In this document: positions 7,198 to 14,577 of the stretch, in pieces
Layout of the letters: each line of letters starts with the position of its first letter
Numbering within the stretch: position 1 is the stretch's first letter
Source: Clostridia bacterium
Lineage (GTDB): Bacteria; Bacillota; Clostridia; Oscillospirales; Acutalibacteraceae
Length of the DNA stretch: 43,539 bases
Assembly (NCBI GenBank): GCA_017626295.1
Contig: JAGAJB010000026.1
Coordinates: 1-43,539, forward strand
Direction of reading: 5' to 3'
The notes under the pieces: model-generated
What the model saw: only the letters and a program-made list of their open reading frames with translations
What the model was told of the DNA's origin: nothing
Database searches by the model: none
Position numbers and translations under genes: made by a program

Positions 7198-8852
7198 AGA
7201 GTACTCACCCCTGCACTGAGTTTTGCCGCCAATGCGCTCTTACCTTCAAAATCCATCATACCGATAGCAATTAAAGCCTGCTGACGCATTTCGGGATTAA
7301 ACATTCCTGCACTGTATAATTGCAAAGCGAGTTCATTCTGACTTATTTTTGAAAAGGGGTTTGCTTTTTCGGCACAGACCTTAATATCAAATACAGGTTT
7401 TCTTACGCCCATATCAATACCGAACGCACTGCCCTGACTTTTCACGCGAATCGCTGAATTATCGTATGTAACAAACTGTTGTTCGCCGTTTTCACCGAGA
7501 ATTCTGAAAAAGCGCGGTTCATCATAAAACTGACGTATAAGTTCAACCGCCAGAGTATTAAGTTCCGAAAACGCTCTGTAACCGCTTTTAACCATATCCC
7601 TTGTAAGTTTACCGCCTGCTTCCTGCAACGCGGCAATAGCCGAAGCAGCAGTTACACCGCTTGAAACACCGCCCTGTGAAAAGTCACGGTTACCGCTTGT
7701 TTCTTTGAGTTCATCTATTTTAGTGTTAAGAATACCCAGATATATTTCGGGAATACCCGAAAGTTTTATTTCTCTGATACTGTCCTCGCCTAAATTACTG
7801 CCCGAAACGTGAACAAAATTATTGCTCCAATCCGCGAATTCTTCCTCATTTACAGCACCCGATGAATTTATAAAATAGCGGGGATTTGTTGCCATAACCG
7901 CATTTTTCACAAGTGCATTACCCAGCATATCAATCTGCTTTTGGGCATCTTTCATAATGTCTATGTAACCGAAACCGCAAGGCGTACCCTCTTCAACAAA
8001 AAGCGAGTCGAACACAAAGGGGTACATACCGTGGTCGTAAAATCCGCGTTCTGCGTATTCGGGGTCATTTTCCGAAGCGTAAAGCAATTCGCCGTTGCAG
8101 AATTTACAGTAATGAACGGTTTCAACACCGTCTCTTATAACTTTGTAATACCTGTCAATAACTGCGCTTTTCTCCGAAGTGTCTACGGAATCGTCATAAA
8201 CGTAATGTGCAATTTCCACCGAGGATGAGCCCAACTTACCCGATAACTGCGGATAAAGTGAAAGCAGAGTTTCGTTATCCGTAAGTTCTACGTGAAAAAC
8301 ATTTTTACTTTTCTGAATATCTTTAATGCCCGGTTCCCAGAAAAGATTTAAAATATCCACCTGTTTTATTTCAATATCGCCCAAGCCGTTGTTTTTTAAA
8401 GGGTTCCAGAATATTCCGTAAACCGCCGTACCTGCTTTGAGTTTGTACCACCAGGCATCGCTGTAAATCTTCTCAAAGCCGTTTCTTTCAAAAATAACAG
8501 GCAAAACCTGTGAAAGAACAGTCGCCGCCTTTTCGTCGCTTGCCTCCCTGGGCAGGCAGGTTACCGCGGGGTAGTTATCCATAGCATCTGCGTGTTTATT
8601 GGCAATTGAGTTAAAAAGCCACGCAGAAGCGTTGTCGGTACCTTTATCACCTCTCAACTGTTCCCAATGTCGCATTTTAAACCATTGCTCATTGTCAACA
8701 ATTCTTGTTTCAAGGGATGTCTTTGATTCTTTATATTTTTTTAGAATATTAAGCGCTTTCTCAATATCCTCTTTGCCGATTTTTCCGCGTACACCTATGC
8801 TTTCGGCAGGTTTCACCTTTTCAAAACCTTTTTTATTATCTTTGTTATCCAT
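7194..8852 (-). CDS. Phage portal protein
   Basis: 552 residues, beginning ATG after AAGGAGA. Lies directly after the large terminase gene (9 bp gap). Features of short-tailed-phage portals: an N-terminal helical region with NEQWFKMRHWEQL and NSIANKHADAMDNYP, a central wing domain (DIEIKQVDILNLFWEPGIKDIQ), GFGYIDIMKDAQKQIDMLGNALVKNAVMATNP for the stem/crown region, and a C-terminal helical part (GGVSSGVTAASAIAALQEAGGKLTRDMVKSGYRAF). The portal is the dodecameric channel through which DNA is packaged and later ejected; it binds the large terminase during packaging. Translationally coupled to the Prp gene downstream. Confidence 0.85.
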   Translation of the reverse strand: MDNKDNKKGFEKVKPAESIGVRGKIGKEDIEKALNILKKYKESKTSLETRIVDNEQWFKMRHWEQLRGDKGTDNASAWLFNSIANKHADAMDNYPAVTCLPREASDEKAATVLSQVLPVIFERNGFEKIYSDAWWYKLKAGTAVYGIFWNPLKNNGLGDIEIKQVDILNLFWEPGIKDIQKSKNVFHVELTDNETLLSLYPQLSGKLGSSSVEIAHYVYDDSVDTSEKSAVIDRYYKVIRDGVETVHYCKFCNGELLYASENDPEYAERGFYDHGMYPFVFDSLFVEEGTPCGFGYIDIMKDAQKQIDMLGNALVKNAVMATNPRYFINSSGAVNEEEFADWSNNFVHVSGSNLGEDSIREIKLSGIPEIYLGILNTKIDELKETSGNRDFSQGGVSSGVTAASAIAALQEAGGKLTRDMVKSGYRAFSELNTLAVELIRQFYDEPRFFRILGENGEQQFVTYDNSAIRVKSQGSAFGIDMGVRKPVFDIKVCAEKANPFSKISQNELALQLYSAGMFNPEMRQQALIAIGMMDFEGKSALAAKLSAGVSTL

Positions 8853-8861
8853 AAAATCTCC

Positions 8862-10235
8862 TTATACTGTCCTGTAATAGCCTTTATGTAAATTAAGCGG
8901 GTCATCACCCAATGCAGTAACTTTCTTTTTATAAGTAGGTGCAATAGGTCTTGCCATACACATATATCTGACTTCGTCTGCAATATGGTCCTCGCCCGTT
9001 GTATCCAAATCTTCGGGGTTGTTGTTACTGAATTTCAATTCGGGAACAGTCCTTATAAACCCCTTACAAGTATTAAAAACATACATCATCGGTATGCCGT
9101 TTTCGTCAAAACTTAATCTGTAATGAACCTGCATCCAACCGGGAAGCCTTTTGTTATCGCCCTTTGTAAAATACACGCCGTTCCTGTCCGCCGCCTCAAT
9201 AATGGCTTCACCTCGCGAAGCATCCCATATAGACGGGTCAGCAACACCTATAATCCTTTTATTTTTAAGCCACCTGTGTTGCTTTTCTATATCGGCAATT
9301 TCCGAAAAAATCTTTTCCGGGGGCCACTTCACACCTTCATTCGGGGTTTTCGTACAACCGTACAGTTCAAGTATTCTGTACAGCCTTCCGTCATAATCAA
9401 CCGCCCACCAGGCACACGAAAAAGGCTTTGCGTAACCGAAGTCGAAGGACCTGTATATCACCCAGTCGTTAGGTATCTCAAAAGGCTCTATAACGTGAGT
9501 AAAAACTCCGTCTTTGTAATGTTCGGGAACGTCTCTGAACTCCTCAAAAAACTGACCGTCAAATATATCCCAATTGCCGAAGCGGTGCGCCTGACGGAGT
9601 TTTTCGGGCAGTGAATCAAGAACCTTAACGTATTCGGGGTTTGTTTTCATAAGCACCGTGTTATCGTCGATGGTTGCGGGAATGAATATATAGTCATTGG
9701 GGTCCTCGCCGCTTTCGTAACGTCCTTTAACAAACAGCCGTTTAAACCAGTTATGACCTACGCCGCCCGGATTCCCCGTAAAATACATCCGTGGTTTAAA
9801 ATCACTTCGGGTTGTTCTGTTGCAAGTCATCAGAAATTGTATTTGAGTAAATGTAAAATGGGTGCATTCTTCAACACCTATAACGTCGTACTCCTGACCC
9901 TGATACTGATAAATGTCATTTTCCGTGTCGCAATAACCCAACCTTATTCTTGAACCGTTGGGAAAAATGAACGCTCTTTCGTCACGCTTGTACCGTGCAA
10001 TTCCGTTTAATTGGGAAAGTAGCGGAAGCAAATGGTTTTCACGAAGTTCGGGAAGAGTCTTTCTTAAAAGCAAAAGTTTTAAACCGCTGTATTCAAATGC
10101 AAGTAATACGAACTTCGTTCTCAATGCCCAGGATTTTCCGCCCCCACGCGCTCCGCCGTAACCTATAAACCTGTGGTGACTGTTAAAAAACTCCTTTTGT
10201 TTTTCATTCGGCGGAGAAATAAAAAGTTCTTTCAT
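8862..10235 (-). CDS. terL: Phage terminase large subunit
   Basis: 457 residues with both expected domains. ATPase: Walker A GARGGGKS at residues 28-35, Walker B VIGVEE at about 118-123, coupling motif TGNPGG near 175. RNase-H-like nuclease: acidic residues in SFDFGYAKP (Asp265), VADPSIWD (Asp333) and EDHIADEVRY (Asp416/420). It drives packaging of concatemeric phage DNA into the prohead through the portal and cuts the genome. The ATG overlaps the stop of the 88-residue gene (ATGA). All motif residues are intact, so the gene does not look decayed. Confidence 0.93.
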   Translation of the reverse strand: MKELFISPPNEKQKEFFNSHHRFIGYGGARGGGKSWALRTKFVLLAFEYSGLKLLLLRKTLPELRENHLLPLLSQLNGIARYKRDERAFIFPNGSRIRLGYCDTENDIYQYQGQEYDVIGVEECTHFTFTQIQFLMTCNRTTRSDFKPRMYFTGNPGGVGHNWFKRLFVKGRYESGEDPNDYIFIPATIDDNTVLMKTNPEYVKVLDSLPEKLRQAHRFGNWDIFDGQFFEEFRDVPEHYKDGVFTHVIEPFEIPNDWVIYRSFDFGYAKPFSCAWWAVDYDGRLYRILELYGCTKTPNEGVKWPPEKIFSEIADIEKQHRWLKNKRIIGVADPSIWDASRGEAIIEAADRNGVYFTKGDNKRLPGWMQVHYRLSFDENGIPMMYVFNTCKGFIRTVPELKFSNNNPEDLDTTGEDHIADEVRYMCMARPIAPTYKKKVTALGDDPLNLHKGYYRTV

Positions 10236-10498
10236 TTACTCCACTCCTCAAGTTGTTTTTCAAATCGGATAACCACACCGTCAGAAACGTCGTGTACACC
10301 GTCACAATCCTCCAACAAGCCGTACAGTTCCCGCAAAGCACCCACGCTCTCTTTTAAAAATTTCGCATCAATATCAGGGTTACCTGTATTACGGAAACTC
10401 TTTCGCGCTTTTTTTACTATATCGTCAATCAAAGCGCTCATATTATCAGCAGCCGAGGATACTCTTTTATATTTATCGGGAATTTTTTTCTCGCTCAA
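10232..10498 (-). CDS. Small helical protein in the small-terminase position
   Basis: 88 residues if started at TTG, which overlaps the stop of the upstream ORF (TTGA) and has AAAGGGG about 9 bases upstream. A longer reading from an ATG 25 codons earlier would overlap the upstream gene by 79 bp and lacks a better ribosome site. The protein is acidic and helical (DKYKRVSSAADNMSALIDDIVKKARKSF, FLKESVGALRELYGLLEDC). It immediately precedes terL, where the small terminase subunit is expected, but no helix-turn-helix DNA-binding signature is clear. I call the position, not the function. Confidence 0.5.
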   Translation of the reverse strand: MSEKKIPDKYKRVSSAADNMSALIDDIVKKARKSFRNTGNPDIDAKFLKESVGALRELYGLLEDCDGVHDVSDGVVIRFEKQLEEWSK

Positions 10499-10722
10499 GT
10501 TTTCAAGCCCCTTTCGTAAAGCATTGAAACCGTTCTGTAATGCTGACAGTTTCTGCCTCCCTGAGAACTGCAAACAGCAATTTCATAATATCTTTTCTTT
10601 TTATTGTCCTGAAATCTGTGAAAGCATTTTGTACCGTTTAAAATACCCTCGCAGGCAATAAAACTGTCCCCTTCTTTTAAATAAAAAGGGCATTCAATTC
10701 TTCCTTCTATCATTTTTGACAT
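10495..10722 (-). CDS. Small cysteine-rich phage protein, possible zinc binder
   Basis: 75 residues from MSKMIEGRIECPFYLKEG, chosen because AGGAGG lies 10 bases upstream; an in-frame GTG sits too close to that site. Cys residues in ECPFY, ACEGI, TKCFH, AVCSS and NCQHY, with nearby His, could hold a zinc ion. ORFs of this type (MIEG.I.CPFY... ending ML/MLYERGL) are common next to terminase genes in Clostridia phages. The role is not known to me; a transcription or packaging accessory is conceivable. It is the first gene after the putative minus-strand phage promoter. Confidence 0.6.
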   Translation of the reverse strand: MSKMIEGRIECPFYLKEGDSFIACEGILNGTKCFHRFQDNKKKRYYEIAVCSSQGGRNCQHYRTVSMLYERGLKT

Positions 10723-10753
10723 TTTTCGCACGCCTCCTGTACTATTATTGGTA

Positions 10754-10782
10754 TTGACATAAATTTGGAAATAAGTTATATT
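10754..10782 (+). promoter_or_regulatory. Promoter of the phage repressor gene
   Basis: TTGACA, 17-base spacer, TATATT: a near-consensus vegetative promoter pointing right. The start point would be near 10789, giving a leader of about 130 bases before the XRE gene. The transcript runs across the oppositely directed late promoter and its three TTTCCGAAC sites. Confidence 0.65.
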
Positions 10783-10802
10783 ATTAGTGAAATTTGTACA
10801 GA

Positions 10803-10863
10803 TTTCCGAACCGCAATTGCATTATAGTACAGGTTTCCGAACTTTTCAACCTATTTTCCGAAC
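10803..10863. promoter_or_regulatory. Three direct operator-like repeats TTTCCGAAC
   Basis: Exact copies of TTTCCGAAC begin at 10803, 10834 and 10855, spaced 31 and 21 bases apart, close to three and two helical turns. One lies in the spacer of the minus-strand promoter, one just upstream of its -35 and one downstream of its -10. This is the arrangement expected for repression by the adjacent XRE protein. Binding is inference. Confidence 0.65.
10821..10849 (-). promoter_or_regulatory. Promoter of the phage late operon
   Basis: On the minus strand TTGAAA, 17-base spacer, TATAAT. It faces the repressor promoter across about 40 bases, so the two transcripts converge and overlap. It is the only strong promoter seen for the terminase-to-tail operon. 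Confidence 0.65.
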
Positions 10864-10919
10864 ATTCGTTCGTTCGACATTTTTTTGTAAGTTTGCACAA
10901 AATTTGGGAGGTAGAAACT

Positions 10920-11255
10920 GTGAACATGTATGAAAAAATTCAACAGTTATGTAATGAAAAAGGTATAAAACCCGCCGGTTTATGTAAAGCCACAGGTATT
11001 CCCAAAAGCACTTTATCGGAATTAAAACAAGGCAGAACCAAAACATTGTCCACTCAGACACTAAGTAAAATAGCCCAGTATTTTAATGTATCCCTGGGGT
11101 ACTTTGACGATAACTTTGACCCCGTTGAAGATGCAAAAGACGAACTTTTCCAAAAGCGCAAACTTCTGTTTGATATGTCAAAACGCGCTACCGAAGACCA
11201 ACTTGATACATTCCTTGTAATGTTCCAGGCTCTTATAGATAAGGAGGAGAGATAA
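10920..11255 (+). CDS. XRE/CI-type phage repressor
   Basis: 111 residues. GTG start, chosen because GGGAGG lies 8 bases upstream; a nearby ATG two codons later is spaced less well. Residues ~3-60 form an HTH_3 (XRE) domain: IQQLCNEKGIKPAGLCKATGIPKSTLSELKQG...LSKIAQYFNVSLGYF. The C-terminal ~45 residues are charged and helical and may dimerise. Short repressors with an HTH and no RecA-cleaved domain are commonly inactivated by an ImmA-type protease, and such a gene follows directly. It likely binds the three TTTCCGAAC sites upstream and silences the phage late promoter. Confidence 0.85.
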   Translation: MNMYEKIQQLCNEKGIKPAGLCKATGIPKSTLSELKQGRTKTLSTQTLSKIAQYFNVSLGYFDDNFDPVEDAKDELFQKRKLLFDMSKRATEDQLDTFLVMFQALIDKEER

Positions 11256-11256
11256 A

Positions 11257-11460
11257 CTGATTTTAATTAGAGAAATAAAAATGCCACTCACAATCAGGGC
11301 ATTTACAATACCCGATGCGAATGGCGATTTTAACATATATATTAACGAAAGCCTCTCCGACGAAGCAAAAGAAAAATCCCTTGCCCACGAAAAACGCCAC
11401 ATAGAACGGGGCGATTTTCAAAAAAATGAGTTAGCAAGGATTCTGGAAAAATCATTGTAG
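11257..11460 (+). CDS. Minimal ImmA/IrrE-like zinc metalloprotease (CTG start)
   Basis: 67 residues, beginning at CTG one base after the repressor stop, with AGGAGGAGA about 7 bases upstream. The first ATG lies 24 bases further and has no ribosome site of its own. The sequence starts ILIREIKMPLTIRAFTI, contains YINESLSDEAKEKS and a perfect HExxH motif (AHEKRHIERGDF). I recognise it as the short form of ImmA/IrrE-family proteins found beside XRE repressors in Clostridia mobile elements. In ICEBs1, ImmA cleaves its partner repressor ImmR to induce the element; a parallel role is likely here. No further zinc ligand is evident beyond the HExxH region, so activity is not certain. Confidence 0.75.
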   Translation: MILIREIKMPLTIRAFTIPDANGDFNIYINESLSDEAKEKSLAHEKRHIERGDFQKNELARILEKSL

Positions 11461-12182
11461 TTATAATTCGTAATTCGTAATGCGTAATTATCGGAACTGC
11501 GTTGGCGATTTATAATAAAGTTGATGTGTTGCGAAGCCTATCCCTCATGCGAGCCTTGGCTCGTAGGAGGGGGGACCGTTCTTTAGATGAATTTTTGTTT
11601 TGATTTTGTTTTAAAGCGCGTCCGAAACCGAAACATTTAATATAATCGGTCGGAACGGTGGGTGGTACCATTCTCATTCCGCTTGCGAAATATATCGCAT
11701 ACAAAGTATATATCGCACCCAAAGGGCATATGGGTAGTTCTCTTGCGGTTATTCTTCAGTCGGATAGAACAATGTTTTATCATCCCTGTTTCGACTTTGT
11801 CGGAATAGGGAGGGGGACCGCGACAGCGGTGGTGGGTAGTTCTCTCGCGGTTATTCTTCAGTCGGATAGAACAATGTTTATATAAACCATAAAGAAACAA
11901 TCTTCTACCCAACTGACAACTAACGGTCAGTGAACTACCCACCACCATTCTGCCCGAACTTTTATACAACAAAAAACTTTATCACCCGTGGTAAATATAC
12001 AAAAAGCAACAATTATATCGAAGAATGGTCCCCCTCCCTATTTGCAAGCAAACAGGGATGATAAGGCTTCGCAACACCGCAACTTAATCTATAATCGGCT
12101 TGCCCCTTTAATTACGCATTACGCATTATAATCGCCAACGCAGTTCCGCAATTCCTCACTCCTAACTCCTCACTCCTAATTT
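11461..12182. repeat. Repeat island A: MITE-like hairpin element with heptamer borders
   Basis: No gene. From left: heptamer tandem (ATTCGTA type), a flank reading TTATCGGAACTGCGTTGGC, then a left arm (GTTGATGTGTTGCGAAGCC.., about 11515-11578). In the centre are hairpin modules, including two copies about 105 bases apart of a block starting GGGTAGTTCTC. The right arm (about 12024-12090) is an inverted match to the left arm, followed by ATTACGC heptamers, the flank in reverse and CACTCCT/AACTCCT heptamers. The open frames that cross it are repeat-derived and have no ribosome sites. The right half is an inverted near-copy of the left part of island B. Confidence 0.75.
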
Positions 12183-12183
12183 A

Positions 12184-12214
12184 AAAACCGCTATCTCAAC
12201 AAGATAGCGGTTTT
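12184..12214 (-). terminator. Intrinsic terminator of the YdjC gene
   Basis: Perfect 13 bp stem AAAACCGCTATCT / AGATAGCGGTTTT with a five-base loop, ending in a T-run in the minus direction just beyond the YdjC stop. The A-run on the other arm makes it able to work in both directions, insulating the gene from island A. Confidence 0.85.
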
Positions 12215-12217
12215 TTG

Positions 12218-13108
12218 TTATTTCTTCATTTCTGCAAGGTCGCGGTAGTTAATCAGTTTTATACCGCAAGCCTTGATGTGCTGTAGTGTCTGGGGGTCGG
12301 AGAAAAGTTTATGTTCCCATACCCTTCTGTGCCATGCACCTGTAATTGCTTTCAGTTCGTCACTTTCAAGTGCGGGGTGGATATAAGTTTCGGTAACACC
12401 GTTGGGGAAGGACCTGTAAAGTTCGTATATATACTCTTTAAAGTTTTCGTAACTGTCGTTCTGAGGTCCGTTCCATTCACCCGGAATAAGATAATCGGGC
12501 ATAGCCACGCCTTTTGATTTCGCATAAGCAAGAATCTTATCGTAGAACATAGAAATCATATCTAAATCTATTTTAACTGCAAGGGTATCGTTGGAGAACA
12601 TCTCGGGAACGAAAGTACCGGGGAAACGGAAAGGAAGTCCGTTTTCGCCTGCAATGTCCAGGGTAAGATTAAGAAGTTCAAATCTGCCTGTTTCAATACC
12701 GTAAAGCGAACCCATATGGTTATCGAGGTGTGACGGCACAACACCGAAAGACTTAAATCTTTCTATCTGCGCTCTGATTTCTGTTTCAACTTCGTCAATG
12801 TCGCAGTTTTTCTCAAACTCGTCAGACTCGTGGTACATAAAATCTTCACTGTCACGCAAAGAACCTGTACAACCCTGAGCAATGGGACTCCATCTGTAAT
12901 TACCCCACTCACTTGTGAAAGTAAGGTGTACGCCCACTGCATATTCGGGATGTTCTGCAGCCCATCTGCCCGCCTCTTTTGCCCAACTGCAAGGTGTCAT
13001 AATTGTGGCAGACGTAATACCGCCCTTTTGGAACAAATCTGCAACTGCCATATTGGCAGAGTGGCACATACCGAAATCGTCAGCATTGATAATCAAATAT
13101 TTATCCAT
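12218..13108 (-). CDS. YdjC/ChbG-family carbohydrate deacetylase
   Basis: 296 residues from MDKYLIINADDFGM; AAGGAG precedes this ATG, so the longer open frame is not used. The NADDFG signature (Asp10, Asp11) plus later histidines in GVHLTF and SHLDNHMG form the divalent-metal site of YdjC-like TIM-barrel deacetylases. Known members remove N-acetyl groups from chitooligosaccharides or related sugars in the cytoplasm. The C-terminal half (LIPGEWNGPQNDSYENFKEYIYELYRSFPNGVTETYIHPALES) keeps the family pattern. It lies 13 bp after the peptidoglycan-binding protein gene and is probably in one operon with it, hinting at a cell-wall sugar substrate (inference). Confidence 0.87.
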   Translation of the reverse strand: MDKYLIINADDFGMCHSANMAVADLFQKGGITSATIMTPCSWAKEAGRWAAEHPEYAVGVHLTFTSEWGNYRWSPIAQGCTGSLRDSEDFMYHESDEFEKNCDIDEVETEIRAQIERFKSFGVVPSHLDNHMGSLYGIETGRFELLNLTLDIAGENGLPFRFPGTFVPEMFSNDTLAVKIDLDMISMFYDKILAYAKSKGVAMPDYLIPGEWNGPQNDSYENFKEYIYELYRSFPNGVTETYIHPALESDELKAITGAWHRRVWEHKLFSDPQTLQHIKACGIKLINYRDLAEMKK

Positions 13109-13121
13109 TAAGCACACTCCT

Positions 13122-14201
13122 TTATTTGTTGGCTTCTTCAAAAAGGTCAGAAAGGCTCATAGCCTTTTTCTCTGAGGTTTCTGTTGTTTCAGGAACACTC
13201 TGAGTTTCAGATACTTCTGTTTTATCCTCAATTGTATTTTTCTTCTTTTTCTTTTTAAGCATAAATATAATTATAATCGCAATTATTGCAACGCACCATA
13301 TAGCCGCAAGAATAATAATCACAATACCCAAAGTACTGTTTTTTTCTCCGCTATCCGCCACAGGAGAAGTTACGCCTATTGTTTCGGGGGCAGTAAGTAT
13401 AACTGCGGGTGGTGCAGTTGTTGCAGTTACAGAATGTTCGTAATAAAGAAGTTCAATTTTATCAATAACCGCATCATTTACAATACCGTCGGAAGCAAGT
13501 CCTTTTTCTTGCTGAAGTTTCTTAACGAGAGCCTGGGTTTCTGCATCGTAAACACCTGTTACGGGTTTACCTGTAAGGCCGTAATTTGTGTAAATGAACA
13601 TCCATTGCATCCATTTAACACCTTCACCGCTGTCACCGGGTTTAATTTCACCTGCAGGCTTTTTATAAGGGTTACCCGTTGCGGCAAAATTCACGGTTTC
13701 ACTCTGAGAGGAGGCGCTGACTGCAGGCGGAGTTGTGGCACTCGTTACGGGTGCATTTGTCTGCCCTTGGATATATGTAACCGCAGGAACAGGGTCAATG
13801 AAACCTACGTTATTGGTGCTTACAGGGTATGTAGCCACGGGAGTTGAGTTTTGTGTGTTTTCACCGGGGTCACCGCCAATTATACTGCCTATAATATCGC
13901 CCACGTCACCTATAATTCCGCCAAAACCGCCGAAACCGCCGATTAAACTGCCGGAATTTGATACTGCGTTGGTTTTATCTTCAATGTAATTATCAACTTT
14001 GCTTTGAGTTGTCGAGTTATTCATATCCGCCGCTTCATCGCGAACAGTGTTCATATCAGCAGCCTCATCATAATACTGCTGACGCTCAGCGTAAGATATG
14101 TCACTCAATCCACCGTTTTCAGTTTTGTTACCCAACAGAACGGTAAGTGAAACAGACGCAACTATAACCGCGGCACAAAAAGCCATCAATTTTCTTTTCA
14201 T
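13122..14201 (-). CDS. Membrane protein with extracellular peptidoglycan-binding domain
   Basis: 359 residues from MKRKLMAFC, with AAGGATGGAG upstream; an earlier ATG lies inside the ribosome site. Order: N-terminal signal or anchor helix (~3-23), Gly/Ile-rich low-complexity region (GGFGGFGGIIGDVGDIIGSI), Thr/Pro/Ala-rich linker, PG_binding_1-like domain (~180-260, PGDSGEGVKWMQWMF...VYDAETQALVKKLQQEKGL..DGIV), a second Thr/Ala/Pro linker, a strongly hydrophobic helix (~297-322), then a Lys-rich stop-transfer and a Glu/Ser/Thr-rich tail. With two hydrophobic ends it would hold a wall-binding domain outside the cell. No enzyme motif is visible. Operon with the YdjC gene; promoter seen upstream. 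Confidence 0.75.
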   Translation of the reverse strand: MKRKLMAFCAAVIVASVSLTVLLGNKTENGGLSDISYAERQQYYDEAADMNTVRDEAADMNNSTTQSKVDNYIEDKTNAVSNSGSLIGGFGGFGGIIGDVGDIIGSIIGGDPGENTQNSTPVATYPVSTNNVGFIDPVPAVTYIQGQTNAPVTSATTPPAVSASSQSETVNFAATGNPYKKPAGEIKPGDSGEGVKWMQWMFIYTNYGLTGKPVTGVYDAETQALVKKLQQEKGLASDGIVNDAVIDKIELLYYEHSVTATTAPPAVILTAPETIGVTSPVADSGEKNSTLGIVIIILAAIWCVAIIAIIIIFMLKKKKKKNTIEDKTEVSETQSVPETTETSEKKAMSLSDLFEEANK

Positions 14202-14245
14202 AATCTCCATCCTTAAAACTGCAATTATACAAATAGTTATTCTGT

Positions 14246-14275
14246 ATTATATCACACTCACCGATTCAATTGCAA
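14246..14275 (-). promoter_or_regulatory. Promoter of the peptidoglycan-binding protein / YdjC operon
   Basis: Minus-strand TTGCAA, 18-base spacer, TATAAT, about 45 bases upstream of the start codon. The -10 is consensus and the -35 is weaker. Confidence 0.55.
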
Positions 14276-14364
14276 TACAATATAAATAAACATTTTGTTA
14301 ATGTGTACATCAGCAAAAACTTTCAACAAAGTTTTGAACATTTTTGAATGAACGAAAAAAAATT

Positions 14365-14577
14365 TCAACTTTTAAAAAATCGCTTTTTCACAGAAACTGA
14401 TTCTTGTTCCTTACCGCTACCCGTTTCCTTCCCCCTGCCTGTTTCTGTATCTGACTCTTTAACTATAAAAATATCTATTTATTTTCTTTATCTATATAGG
14501 CAGCGATTGGCAGCGAACGGCAGCGATTGGCAGCATTTGAAAGCATTTGGTAGCATTTGGTAGCATTTGGCAGAAAA
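14365..14577 (-). pseudogene. Decayed C-terminal part of the DUF6291 phage gene, with decamer repeats
   Basis: Beyond the stop of the DUF6291 ORF the same strand keeps a coding look in shifted frames. Ten-base repeats (GGCAGCGATT, later GGTAGCATTT on the plus strand, about 14499-14573) would encode a cycling KCYQMLPNAT-type peptide. Then come remnants reading YIDKENK and KESDTETGRGKETGSGKEQE before a stop. Phage DnaD-like and DUF6291 proteins often end in such KCxQMxxNA and KE/DTE-rich tails. I therefore read this as the broken 3' end of one gene. The remaining bases to the promoter of the neighbouring gene hold nothing else I recognise. Confidence 0.55.
14499..14573. repeat. Seven-and-a-half tandem decamers
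   Basis: Consecutive ten-base units: GGCAGCGATT, GGCAGCGAAC, GGCAGCGATT, GGCAGCATTT, GAAAGCATTT, GGTAGCATTT, GGTAGCATTT and a partial unit. They grade from a GCGATT type to a GCATTT type. The period of about one helical turn and the place in a phage replication gene resemble iterons, but an A+T-rich unwinding region and an intact initiator are not obvious. Confidence 0.75.

Noticed and set aside
10498-10573. Longer N-terminus of the ORF before terL
   Set aside because: It would overlap the upstream cysteine-rich gene by 79 bases; the TTG coupled to that gene's stop has the better ribosome site.
11637-11972. Open reading frames across the repeat islands (also at 15323-15631, 22183-22428)
   Set aside because: They encode translated repeat modules, occur in several frames and on both strands, lack ribosome sites and have no domain; repeat structure explains them.
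11461-12182. CRISPR-like appearance of repeated blocks
   Set aside because: Repeat units are of different length, inverted relative to each other and without uniform spacers; no cas gene is nearby.
14499-14573. Active replication origin with iterons
   Set aside because: No intact initiator gene and no clear unwinding region; the decamers fit better as the relic of a phage gene tail, so only the relic is claimed.
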